64,000 nucleotides of DNA from Bradyrhizobium erythrophlei (GTDB lineage Bacteria > Pseudomonadota > Alphaproteobacteria > Rhizobiales > Xanthobacteraceae). Under the pieces are notes generated by a model that did not search any database, was not told where the DNA came from, and saw only the letters and a program-made list of their open reading frames with translations. The position numbers and the translations under genes were made by a program. Shown here one piece after another: positions 16,603-24,190 of this stretch (positions within the stretch are counted from its first letter, which is position 1; the number at the start of each line of letters is the position of its first letter). The stretch is taken from positions 9,028,037-9,092,036 of the forward strand of contig NZ_LT670817.1 of the NCBI RefSeq assembly GCF_900129425.1. Direction: 5' to 3'.

Positions 16603-16759
16603 CGTCATTGCGAGCGAAGCGAGGCAATCCAGACGGCGTCATTCCGGGATGGTGCGCTAGCACCAGACCCGGAATCTCGAGATTCCGGGTTCGATCCTTC
16701 GCGTCGCCCCGGAATGACTAAAGTCCGGATAGCTTCGTCACGTCGCTCCCCGCGATGAC
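16603..16759. repeat. Nested palindromic repeats: a GTCATTCCGG element inside a GTCATTGCGAG element
   Basis: The left half of a GTCATTGCGAG-family repeat (16603-16636) is followed by a complete GTCATTCCGGG...CCGGAATGAC element (about 16638-16718), then by the right half of the first family (about 16719-16759, GGATAGCTTCGTCACGTCGC, CGATGACG). Compare the uninterrupted first family at 23116-23196 and the second at 29321-29400. Confidence 0.75.
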
Positions 16760-16761
16760 GA

Positions 16762-16787
16762 GAAAACGTCCCGCAGGGGTGCGGGAC
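16762..16787 (-). terminator. Intrinsic terminator of the OmpA-family gene
   Basis: Read on the minus strand: GTCCCGCA, loop CCCC, TGCGGGAC, then GTTTTCTC. A perfect 8-bp stem with a short T tract, 50 bases past the stop codon at 16837. Confidence 0.7.
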
Positions 16788-16836
16788 GCAGTGTAGCGGC
16801 AAAACTCTCAGCGCCACAACCGGTACACTTCACCGT

Positions 16837-17505
16837 TCACTTCGACGCGGTGGCCTTGTTCGCCATGTTGACGACCTGCACGCGGCGGTTGACTTCCGCC
16901 ATCGGATTGCTGGGGTCCTTGAGCTTGCTCTTGCCGTATCCGACGGTCACGAGGTCGGTGCCGGCAATGCCGAATTTGTCGGTCAGATAACGCTTGATCG
17001 AGTCGGCGCGGCGCTCGGAGAGGTCCTGGTTGTAAGCCTCGCCGCCGGCGGCGTCGGTATGACCGGCGACGATGAAGGTCGAGCCCTTCAGATCGGGATT
17101 GGTCAGCGCGCGGCCCAGCGCCTGGACCGCGGGCAGCGATTTCGCGCTGATGTCGGCCGAATTGTAATCGAAGGTGATTTCCAGGTCGATATTCGGCTTG
17201 TCCTTGGCGATCGTGGCGATCTCTTCGCGCTCGGTGACCGAGAGCGAACGCGTGGTCCGGTTGCGGATGGTCTGAACGAAACGGCCCTCGGCCGCGGTGG
17301 CCGCCGGATTGGTCTCGGTCTGCGGGACCACCGACAGGCCCCGCGTCAGGGGCTTCTTGGCCGGAGGCGCTAGCGCCTTGACGATCTGATCCTCGGTGAC
17401 GTCATCGGCGGCGACCGCTTTGGCCATGCCAAAGGAAAGTGCGGCGCCGATGGTCAGAAGCGAAACGATCGCGGCAAGACCTCTCCTTCCAGAAATTTTC
17501 GACAT
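16837..17505 (-). CDS. OmpA-family outer-membrane/peptidoglycan-binding lipoprotein-like protein
   Basis: The start at 17505 (MSKISGRRGLAAIVSLLTIG) follows a strong CAGGAGGG site; a longer upstream frame is not needed. Residues 1-33 are a signal peptide. A linker with LTRGLSVVPQTETNP leads into the OmpA C-terminal domain (about 100-215). There LEITFDYNSADISAKSLPAV and VAGHTDAAGGEAYNQDLSER show the peptidoglycan diaminopimelate-binding signature, Asp and Arg included. No beta-barrel part is present, so this is a soluble periplasmic anchor protein. It sits 145 bases downstream of the TPR pseudo-caspase gene, in the opposite order to a usual operon but on the same strand. Confidence 0.88.
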   Translation of the reverse strand: MSKISGRRGLAAIVSLLTIGAALSFGMAKAVAADDVTEDQIVKALAPPAKKPLTRGLSVVPQTETNPAATAAEGRFVQTIRNRTTRSLSVTEREEIATIAKDKPNIDLEITFDYNSADISAKSLPAVQALGRALTNPDLKGSTFIVAGHTDAAGGEAYNQDLSERRADSIKRYLTDKFGIAGTDLVTVGYGKSKLKDPSNPMAEVNRRVQVVNMANKATASK

Positions 17506-17649
17506 TGCCAGTCCCTCCTGCGCTGCCCGCGCAATTCCAATGGATTTTGCAAACAAGCCGCCGACAAAATGGTCGCGGCGCCCTACTCGTAGGTATCTGG
17601 CGCCGGCTCGGGGGTTCAGGCCGCCGCCCGCCTTCACCCCAAATTACCG

Positions 17650-19077
17650 TCAATGCACCCCGTAATCGGCGAATTCCTTGACAATATTCGGATCCATGGC
17701 CTTGGCATTGGATATATCCAATTCGCCCTCTGAAATTGAGCCGTTGCGCTGCTTGGCAAGGCCGCGCCCGTACAGCGACGAGGTCAATCTCGGATTGATC
17801 CTGAGCGCGGCGTCAAAATCGGCGATCGCGTTTTTTGCGAGCCCGCTCTTCAGGTTAACCAGGCCACGGCTGTCCAGCGCGTCGACGAAATTGGGGCGCA
17901 GCCGCAGCGCCTCGTTGCAATCCTTCAAGGCCGCCTGCAGATCGCCAATGACCGCGCGCGCCCAGCAGCGGTTGTTGAAGGCTTCGACGTCCTTGGGGTT
18001 CAGCCTGATCGAGTCGTCGAAATCCCGGATCGCGAGGCTGTACGCCCCCTTGCTGGCATAGACCTGTCCGCGCCGATAAAGCGCGTTGGCGTCGTCGGGA
18101 TTGTCGGCAAGCTTGGCGGTCAGTGTTTTGATGGTCGGGTCATCGGCGAGCACTACCGCTGTCGATCCGTCGTTGTTGTCGGCGGGCTTTTCAACGGGAG
18201 CAGCGGGGACGTCGACCGGCTTTAGTGGTGGAGGGTTGTAGCGCGGCGGCGGCGGAAGCACGGGGTCGGGGATCGGCTGAACCGGCTGCGGCAGCGTCGC
18301 CACCGCCGGACCGGGCGGCCGCCCCGTCGCGCCGGGGATAAAGGAAAAGTCCTCGGCCAGGGAGGAGGAAATCCACGGCACCTGCTCGCTGCGGGAGGCG
18401 CGGGTGACGCCGACGCGGGTCCGATTCAGCGTCTCCTCGGCCATCAGATCGGGAACGCGGATTTCCTTGAGCAGCTCCTGCACGAACAGGCTGTGATCGC
18501 CGCCATTGTCGGAGACGACCGAACTCAGCGCCGCCGAATACATCACCAGCGTTCCGTTCGGCGCAATCACCGGGGCGAGGCCGGCGGAAAAACTTCGGAA
18601 CCGGCGCTCGAACGGATTGCGCCTGGACGCATCGATCAGCGCAATCTTGACGCCAGCGCCGCGGTTGTTGATTTCGCCCAGCACGGTTTCCAGGCTTATG
18701 CCGTCGCGGCGCACATCCGGTTCGGTCCAGATCTGGGCATCGACCGGGATCATGTAGCTCTGGCGGGAGGACTGAACGCCAAACCCGCTGAAGAAAATCA
18801 GCGCGACCGAGCCGGGCTTGATGCGGCCATAAAGCTTGTCGAAGGCGCGACGCATCGCCTCGCCGGTCAGATTTTCTCCGACCTCGACGCTGAAGCCGTA
18901 GCGCTTGAGCTCATCGGCGACGTCGCGGGCGTCGTTGATGGGTTCCTTGAGCGGCGCATCGGCGTCGGGATATTTGGCGTTGCCGATCACCAGCGCATAC
19001 CGTTCCGTTGCGAAGGACGGAGCAATCGGCGCGACCGACAAAATCAATCCCACCAGCAATGCGAGGCGAATTCTCAT
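17650..19077 (-). CDS. Caspase-fold protein with dead catalytic dyad, proline linker and TPR repeats
   Basis: A 475-residue secreted protein. The chosen start gives a signal peptide (MRIRLALLVGLILSVAPIAP, cleaved near residue 23). Residues 25-245 are caspase-like (YALVIGNAKYPDADAPLKEP, NDARDVADELKRYGFSV), but the His position reads FFSGFGVQ (Phe99) and the Cys position LIDASRRNP (Ser151). Peptidase activity should be lost. A Pro-rich linker follows (about 255-315), then about four TPRs (335-470), for example NALYRRGQVYASKGAYSLAI and RCWARAVIGDLQAALKDC. The architecture suggests a periplasmic interaction scaffold. It is a paralogue of 4763-5620, which lacks the TPRs. Confidence 0.88.
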   Translation of the reverse strand: MRIRLALLVGLILSVAPIAPSFATERYALVIGNAKYPDADAPLKEPINDARDVADELKRYGFSVEVGENLTGEAMRRAFDKLYGRIKPGSVALIFFSGFGVQSSRQSYMIPVDAQIWTEPDVRRDGISLETVLGEINNRGAGVKIALIDASRRNPFERRFRSFSAGLAPVIAPNGTLVMYSAALSSVVSDNGGDHSLFVQELLKEIRVPDLMAEETLNRTRVGVTRASRSEQVPWISSSLAEDFSFIPGATGRPPGPAVATLPQPVQPIPDPVLPPPPRYNPPPLKPVDVPAAPVEKPADNNDGSTAVVLADDPTIKTLTAKLADNPDDANALYRRGQVYASKGAYSLAIRDFDDSIRLNPKDVEAFNNRCWARAVIGDLQAALKDCNEALRLRPNFVDALDSRGLVNLKSGLAKNAIADFDAALRINPRLTSSLYGRGLAKQRNGSISEGELDISNAKAMDPNIVKEFADYGVH

Positions 19078-19313
19078 GAAATAGCGGTCCAACCGACAAG
19101 GCGCCGACACCAGCTCGCGCCTCGGCGACCTTACTCTACGCAAACCGCATTATCAAACCGGGCTCGCAAGCCCTGTCAACTGTTCGAAAGGCCGCCACCG
19201 ATCCCGTCAATTAACCGTTCCATCGCCCGGCGCTAACCGCGAAGTTTGACCTTTCGACATGATGATGGCTTGGTGCGGAGATCGGCTGATCGCAACCAAC
19301 AAAAGTGGAACCG

Positions 19314-20126
19314 ATGGGAAACGCCTACGAAATCTACGCGCTGCGCTATGCGACGATGTCGCCGCGCACACCCCACCTCAACTATCTCGTGCCGGATCCG
19401 CATGAGACCACCGGTGCGGACCTCGACTATTTCGTCTGGCTGATCAGAGGCGGCGGCCGCGAGATTCTGGTCGATACCGGCTTCAACGCCGCCGAGGCAC
19501 AGTTGCGAAATCGCAAGCTCACGCTCAATCCGGTTGAGGCGCTGGCGCGGTTTGGGGTTAGGGCCGACGACCTCAAGGACGTCGTCGTCACCCATCTGCA
19601 TTACGACCACGCCGGCAATCTCGATCTGTTTCCGAACGCGCGATTTCATCTGCAGGACCGCGAGATGAGCTTTGCGACCGGGCGCTGCATGTGCTTCGGG
19701 GCGCTGCGCCATCCGTTTTCGGTCGAGCATGTGACGCTGATGGTCCGCCATGTCTTCAGCGAGCGCGTCACGTTTCACTCGGGGGATGGCGAAGTCGCGC
19801 CCGGCGTGACGCTGCATCGGGTCGGTGGCCATTCCGACGGCCTGCAGGTGGTGCGGGTCGAGACCGCGCGCGGGCCGGTGGTGCTGGCATCCGATGCCGC
19901 GCATTACTACGGCAATCTGCACCGTCGCAGTCCGTTTCCGATCGTCTACAACATCGGCGACATGTGCGTGGGCTGGGAAACCGTCGAGCGGCTCGCAGGC
20001 CACCCCGACCGCATCATCCCCGGTCACGATCCTGTTGTCAGCGAGATCTATCCGCGCGCCAGCGACAAGGTCGATGCCTTTGCCCTGCATTTGCCGCCGT
20101 CGCGCTCGTTCGCGGGCAAGCCGTGA
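19314..20126 (+). CDS. Metallo-beta-lactamase-fold lactonase (N-acyl homoserine lactonase-like)
   Basis: A 270-residue cytoplasmic enzyme starting MGNAYEIYALRYATMS; a GTG nine bases earlier is a possible alternative. The metal site is complete: THLHYDHAGN (HxHxDH), His in VGGHSDGLQVV, Asp in VLASDAAHYY and His in IIPGHDPVV. The Tyr-rich region and spacing fit the AiiA/AttM lactonase branch more than glyoxalase II. Substrate is inferred only. Its stop overlaps the GTG start of the RidA-family gene (GTGA), so the two are translated as a unit, suggesting a small detoxification or catabolic pair. Confidence 0.85.
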   Translation: MGNAYEIYALRYATMSPRTPHLNYLVPDPHETTGADLDYFVWLIRGGGREILVDTGFNAAEAQLRNRKLTLNPVEALARFGVRADDLKDVVVTHLHYDHAGNLDLFPNARFHLQDREMSFATGRCMCFGALRHPFSVEHVTLMVRHVFSERVTFHSGDGEVAPGVTLHRVGGHSDGLQVVRVETARGPVVLASDAAHYYGNLHRRSPFPIVYNIGDMCVGWETVERLAGHPDRIIPGHDPVVSEIYPRASDKVDAFALHLPPSRSFAGKP

Positions 20127-20467
20127 TCAGCCGCTTTCCCGGACTTACGCCGACCCGCAGCCGCGCGGTCGTTCACGACGGCCTTGTGTTCACAGTGGCG
20201 GTCGCGCCCGATCCGGTTACCTCCTCGATGTACGAGCAGACCGCAAAGGCTCTCGCCCGCATCGACGAAAGCCTCGCGCTGTGCGGCTCGGACAAGAGCA
20301 GGATCCTCTCGGCCATCGTCTACGTCACCGACATCAAGCGGAAAGACGAGATGAACCGCGCCTGGGATGAATGGGTCGATGCCAGCAATCCGCCGATGCG
20401 GGCCTGCATCGGCGTCGATCTTGAACCGCCGCATATTGTGGAGATCGTGGTGACGGCTGCGCAGTGA
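20123..20467 (+). CDS. RidA (YjgF/YER057c/UK114) family protein
   Basis: A 114-residue protein starting with GTG overlapping the TGA of the lactonase-like gene. The family signature appears: SKxxILSAIVYVTDIK, WDEWVDASNPPMRACIGVDL with the substrate-carboxylate-binding Arg, and PPHIVEIVVTA with the catalytic-site Glu. Members hydrolyse reactive enamine/imine intermediates as trimers. Here the pairing with a lactonase-type hydrolase suggests turnover of a lactone- or imine-derived metabolite, an inference from context. Confidence 0.88.
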   Translation: MISRFPGLTPTRSRAVVHDGLVFTVAVAPDPVTSSMYEQTAKALARIDESLALCGSDKSRILSAIVYVTDIKRKDEMNRAWDEWVDASNPPMRACIGVDLEPPHIVEIVVTAAQ

Positions 20468-20480
20468 GCGATGGTGCTTG

Positions 20481-20585
20481 CCCTCATCCTGAGGAGCGGC
20501 GTCTTCGCCGCGTCTCGAAGGATGGCGACATAAACGCTGCTCATGGTTCGAGACGCGCGCAAGAGCGCGCTCCTCACCATGAGGG
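20481..20585. repeat. Palindromic repeat CCTCATCCTGAGGAGC family
   Basis: Imperfect inverted repeat: CCTCATCCTGAGGAGCGGCG, TCTTCGCCGCGTCTCGAAGG on the left, mirrored by GGTTCGAGACGCGCGCAAGA, GCGCGCTCCTCACCATGAGG on the right. It separates converging RidA and MarR genes and may terminate both. Confidence 0.75.
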
Positions 20586-20593
20586 AGCACGTG

Positions 20594-21145
20594 TCAATAC
20601 GCCTCCGTCTTGCTCGCCTCCTCGCTGGTCTGCACCAGATCGAGACCTTTCTCGATCTTGCCGAGCAAGCGCTCAAAATCCTTGCGCTCCTGCGCGGAGA
20701 GGCAGGACAGGATGTCCTGCTCCTTGCGCTTCAGGAGCGGGATCAGTTCGTGGTACAGCGCCTTGCCCTTCCGCGTCATGCGCAGCGCGAACTCGCGGCG
20801 GTCGTCTTCATTCTCGACGCGTTCGACCAGTTGCCGCGTCATCAACGCGGTGACGGCGCGGCTGATGGTGGATTTGTGGGTCCGGGTGCAATGCGCAATG
20901 TATTGGGCGCTGCACGCATCGTCGCGGAAGCCTAGTGTCGCCAGCACCCGCCATTCCGGAATGTCCAGTCCATAGCGCGCGTGATATTCGGTCGACAGCG
21001 CGGCCGAAACCTCGGCCGCCAGCCGATTCAGCCGGAACGGCACAAATCGGAACAGGTCGAGCGTGGGGCTTCCTTTGGACGCGTTTTCCTGGCGCGAACC
21101 GGCATCCACTTCGCTTGAAAACGCTTTTGGCAAAAACCGCTCCAA
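20594..21145 (-). CDS. MarR-family transcriptional regulator
   Basis: A 183-residue winged-helix regulator, or 171 residues from the GTG at 21109; the longest form starts with TTG. Core: VPFRLNRLAAEVSAALSTEY (dimer helix), GLDIPEWRVLATLGF, the recognition helix in THKSTISRAVTALMTRQLVE and the wing DDRREFALRMTRKGKALY. The C-terminal helix includes QEDILSCLSAQERKDFERLL. It is divergent from the FAD-dependent hydroxylase, and a palindrome between them is the likely operator. By analogy with aromatic-catabolism MarR proteins it should be a repressor relieved by an aromatic ligand. Confidence 0.88.
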   Translation of the reverse strand: MERFLPKAFSSEVDAGSRQENASKGSPTLDLFRFVPFRLNRLAAEVSAALSTEYHARYGLDIPEWRVLATLGFRDDACSAQYIAHCTRTHKSTISRAVTALMTRQLVERVENEDDRREFALRMTRKGKALYHELIPLLKRKEQDILSCLSAQERKDFERLLGKIEKGLDLVQTSEEASKTEAY

Positions 21146-21177
21146 TGGGAGTTGACGTGGAAACGCCGGAGGCGTTT

Positions 21178-21201
21178 AGATAGTTGCAGATGCGACTATC
21201 T
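21178..21201. promoter_or_regulatory. 24-bp palindrome, probable MarR operator
   Basis: AGATAGT-TGCAGATGCG-ACTATCT is a palindrome with perfect 7-bp outer arms and nearly symmetric centre (GCA/TGC). It lies between the divergent MarR gene and the FAD hydroxylase gene, 42 bases before the latter's start, where a repressor would block the promoter. The link to MarR is inference from position and symmetry. Confidence 0.6.
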
Positions 21202-21242
21202 TAAGCCGGGCGCCGTCCCTTGGCCAGAGCAACGTTAAGCGC

Positions 21243-22859
21243 ATGACGCAGCAGTCCAGAGCCCAGTTCGGTTATCGCCGCCACGTCGACCAGGACCGGG
21301 CCGGCGCCAATACGGCTGAACACCCTGTTGTGGTGGTCGGCGCCGGGCCGGTCGGGTTGTCGCTTGCGATTGATCTGGCGCAGCGCGGTCAGCCCGTGGT
21401 GCTGCTCGACGATGCCGACCGGATCGGCGAGGGTTCGCGCGCGATCTGCTTTTCCAAGCGCTCGCTGGAATACTGGGACCGGCTCGGCGTCGGCGGCCGC
21501 ATGGTCGACAAGGGCGTGGTGTGGAGCGTCGGCAAGATCTTTCACGGCGCCTCGCAGCTTTATCAATTCAATCTGTTGCCGGAGCAGGGCCACAAGCGGC
21601 CCGCCTTCATCAACCTCCAGCAATTCTACGCCGAAGCCTATCTCGTCGATCGCGTCCAGGAGCTTGCCGCGATCGATTTGCGCTGGCGCAATAGGGTGTG
21701 CGGGCTGGAACAACGTAACGACCATGTGGTGCTGACGGTGGAGACGCCGGACGGCCCCTATCGGCTGCGCGCGAACTATGTCGTCGCCTGCGACGGCGCG
21801 CGGTCGTCGTTGCGGCAAATGGTCGGCGCGGAATTTGCCGGGAAGGTGTTCGAGGATCAATTCCTGATTGCCGACGTCCGGATGACCGCGGAATTTCCGA
21901 CCGAGCGCTGGTTCTGGTTCGACCCGCCGTTTCACACGGGACGTTCGGCACTGTTGCACAAGCAGCCGGACGACATCTGGCGGATCGACCTGCAACTCAA
22001 CCCCGACGCGGATCCCGCGGTGGAGAAGGCGCCCGAGAATGTGCGGCCACGGATCGCGCGCATGCTCGGGCACGAGAAATTCGAGTTCGAATGGATCTCG
22101 CTGTACAAATTCCAGTGCCGGCGGATGGAGAGATTCATCCACGGCCGCGTGATCTTTGCCGGTGACGCCGCGCATCAGGTCTCGCCGTTCGGCGCGCGCG
22201 GCGCCAATTCCGGGCTGGAGGACGCCGAGAACCTGGCCTGGAAACTGGACCGCGTGCTGCGGAAGAGTTCGCCGGAAATCCTGCTCGAGAGCTATCACAG
22301 CGAGCGCAGTGCGGCGGCCGACGAGAACATCCGGGAGTCGACCCGCTCGACCGATTTCATGGCGCCGACCTCTCGCCAGGAAGCGCGCTTGCGAAGGGCG
22401 GTACTGTCGTTGGCGCGGGAGACCGAATTCGGCAAGCGCATGATCAATGGCGGACGGCTCTCGGTGCCCTCGGTCTATGATTCGCCGCTATCGACCGAGG
22501 ATGGCGATGCGTGGCGCAGTGGGCCGCGGCCTGGCGCTTCCATCCCCGACGCGCCGGTCGGTGGGAGCAGCGGCAAGCTGGCGTTTCTGACCGAAGCCTT
22601 CATCCAAACGGGCACGCGGTTCACGCTGCTCGAGTTCAGCAACGGCGCAGCGGTTGATTTGCCTGATGGCGTCGGCGTGATCCGCATTGGCGGCGATGAC
22701 GGGCTTTCCGATCCCACGGGGTTGCTCGGGGCACGTTACGATGCCGAGCCCGGCACCGCCTATCTGTTGCGGCCCGACGGTTACGTCGCCGCGCGCTTCC
22801 GTCACCCGACCCGTGCTGCGCTGGACGCCGCGCTGGTGCGTGCCGCCGGCATCAACTGA
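21243..22859 (+). CDS. FAD-dependent aromatic hydroxylase (MhpA/PheA-like class A flavoprotein monooxygenase)
   Basis: A 538-residue NAD(P)H-dependent flavoprotein. The FAD-binding fold shows VVVVGAGPVGLSLAIDLAQR (about residues 27-46), the DG motif in YVVACDGARSSLRQM and the GD motif in GRVIFAGDAAHQVSPFGARG. The C-terminal 130 residues form the thioredoxin-like domain of phenol-hydroxylase-type enzymes. It is first in a run with a DUF2783 gene (10 bases on), an MBL protein and hmgA/fahA, which suggests it hydroxylates a phenolic precursor leading into homogentisate or a related ring. Exact substrate unknown; 3-(3-hydroxyphenyl)propionate hydroxylase is only the nearest familiar type. Confidence 0.87.
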   Translation: MTQQSRAQFGYRRHVDQDRAGANTAEHPVVVVGAGPVGLSLAIDLAQRGQPVVLLDDADRIGEGSRAICFSKRSLEYWDRLGVGGRMVDKGVVWSVGKIFHGASQLYQFNLLPEQGHKRPAFINLQQFYAEAYLVDRVQELAAIDLRWRNRVCGLEQRNDHVVLTVETPDGPYRLRANYVVACDGARSSLRQMVGAEFAGKVFEDQFLIADVRMTAEFPTERWFWFDPPFHTGRSALLHKQPDDIWRIDLQLNPDADPAVEKAPENVRPRIARMLGHEKFEFEWISLYKFQCRRMERFIHGRVIFAGDAAHQVSPFGARGANSGLEDAENLAWKLDRVLRKSSPEILLESYHSERSAAADENIRESTRSTDFMAPTSRQEARLRRAVLSLARETEFGKRMINGGRLSVPSVYDSPLSTEDGDAWRSGPRPGASIPDAPVGGSSGKLAFLTEAFIQTGTRFTLLEFSNGAAVDLPDGVGVIRIGGDDGLSDPTGLLGARYDAEPGTAYLLRPDGYVAARFRHPTRAALDAALVRAAGIN

Positions 22860-22869
22860 GGCTTAGATC

Positions 22870-23094
22870 ATGGCATTGTCGACCAGTTCGAATTTCGCCA
22901 GGCCCGACGACGCATTTCGCGCGGTCGTCGAGGCGCACCGCGGATTGACCGACGAACAGAGCGCCGATCTCGATACGGCGCTGGTTCTGATCCTTGCCAA
23001 CCACATCGGCGATCTCGTCGTGCTGCGCGAAGCGATTGCGCTGGCGCAACGCCGCATGGTCGAGGCGAGCCAGCAGCAACAACAGCAACAATAA
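22870..23094 (+). CDS. DUF2783 small protein with C-terminal poly-Gln
   Basis: A 74-residue protein whose core (NFARPDDAFRAVVEAHRGL, then DLDTALVLILANHIGDLVVL) matches the DUF2783 family. That family is regularly found next to FAD hydroxylases and homogentisate genes. It ends in seven consecutive Gln encoded by a CAG/CAA microsatellite (about 23071-23091), which may vary in length. It begins 10 bases after the hydroxylase stop, so it is in the same operon. Function is not known. Confidence 0.85.
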   Translation: MALSTSSNFARPDDAFRAVVEAHRGLTDEQSADLDTALVLILANHIGDLVVLREAIALAQRRMVEASQQQQQQQ

Positions 23095-23115
23095 TCGTAT
23101 GAACATGGTTAAAAG

Positions 23116-23196
23116 CGTCATTGCGAGCGAAGCGAAGCAATCCATCCAGCCAGGACAAAGCTGGATTGCTTCGTCGCTTCGCTCCTCGCAATGACG
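23116..23196. repeat. Palindromic repeat, GTCATTGCGAG family (intact)
   Basis: Near-perfect inverted repeat: CGTCATTGCGAGCGAAGCGA, AGCAATCCA on the left; TGGATTGCTTCGTCGCTTCG, CTCCTCGCAATGACG on the right. It lies within an apparent operon, between DUF2783 and the MBL gene, where it could stabilise upstream mRNA or attenuate. Confidence 0.85.
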
Positions 23197-23234
23197 GGGA
23201 TAGACTCAGCGTTGTCACACAGGGAATTGAATCG

Positions 23235-24188
23235 ATGGCCAAGGGTTTTGCTTCCACGACCGACATGGCGGAGAAGAAAGTCACCTTCTCCGAAATCGGC
23301 ACCGATCTCTACGCCTTCACCGCCGAGGGCGATCCCAATTCCGCTGTGATCGTCGGCGACGACGGCTGCATCGTGTTCGACGCCCAGGCGACGCCGGCGA
23401 TGGCCAATAAGGTGATCGAGCGGGTCCGCACGGTCACCGACAAGCCGATCAAGTATGTGGTGCTGTCGCATTATCATGCGGTGCGGGTGCTCGGCGCGTC
23501 CGCCTACAAGGCGCAGGCGGTGATTGCGTCTGCGGAAACCCATCGGCTGGTCGAGGAGCGCGGCCAGCAGGACTGGGATTCCGAATACGGCCGCTTTCCG
23601 CGGCTGTTCCAGGATGCCGAAAGCATCCCCGGCCTGACTTGGCCGACGCTGACGTTCGAAACCGACATGTCGATCTATCTCGGCAAACGCGAAGTGCGTT
23701 TGATGTCGCTCGGCGCGGGACATACCTCCGGCGATATCGTGGCGTGGGTGCCTGATGCGGAAGTGATGTTTTCGGGCGACCTGATCGAATATCATTCGGC
23801 GTGTTATTGCGGCGACGCGCATTTGCGCGAGTGGCCGGCGACGCTGAACGAAATCCGCGCGTTCAATCCCAAGGCGATCGCGCCGGGACGCGGCGACGCC
23901 CTCAAGGGTGTGGCCACCGGTCGCGACGCCATCGCGATGACGCGCGATTTCGTCACCTCGCTCTATGGTGCTGCGGAAACCGCGGTGGCCAGGGGCCGCA
24001 ACCTCAAGGAGACGATGGCGGCAGCGCGCGAGGTGATGGATCCGAAGTTTTCGAGCTTTGCGATCTACGAACACTGCCTGCCGTTCAATGTCTCGCGCGC
24101 CTTCGACGAAGCATCAGGAATTGACGACCCCGTGATCTGGACCGCTGAACGCGACCGGGAAATGTGGGCCAGCTTGCAAGGAGGATGA
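23235..24188 (+). CDS. MBL-fold protein with a reduced metal site, hmgA-linked
   Basis: A 317-residue protein of the metallo-beta-lactamase fold, starting MAKGFASTTDMAEKKVTFSE. Fold marks: SAVIVGDDGCIVFDAQATPA, then the motif-1 position reads VVLSHYHAVRVLGASAY. Thus HxHxDH is HxHAVR, lacking the Asp-His pair. Further on, LGAGHTSGDIVAW, VMFSGDLIEYHSACY and AIAPGRGDAL occupy motifs 2-4; the last also lacks its His. One or both metals are probably lost or bound differently. Its stop overlaps the hmgA ribosome site, so it belongs with the homogentisate genes. No function is established that I know. Confidence 0.8.
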   Translation: MAKGFASTTDMAEKKVTFSEIGTDLYAFTAEGDPNSAVIVGDDGCIVFDAQATPAMANKVIERVRTVTDKPIKYVVLSHYHAVRVLGASAYKAQAVIASAETHRLVEERGQQDWDSEYGRFPRLFQDAESIPGLTWPTLTFETDMSIYLGKREVRLMSLGAGHTSGDIVAWVPDAEVMFSGDLIEYHSACYCGDAHLREWPATLNEIRAFNPKAIAPGRGDALKGVATGRDAIAMTRDFVTSLYGAAETAVARGRNLKETMAAAREVMDPKFSSFAIYEHCLPFNVSRAFDEASGIDDPVIWTAERDREMWASLQGG

Positions 24189-24190
24189 CC

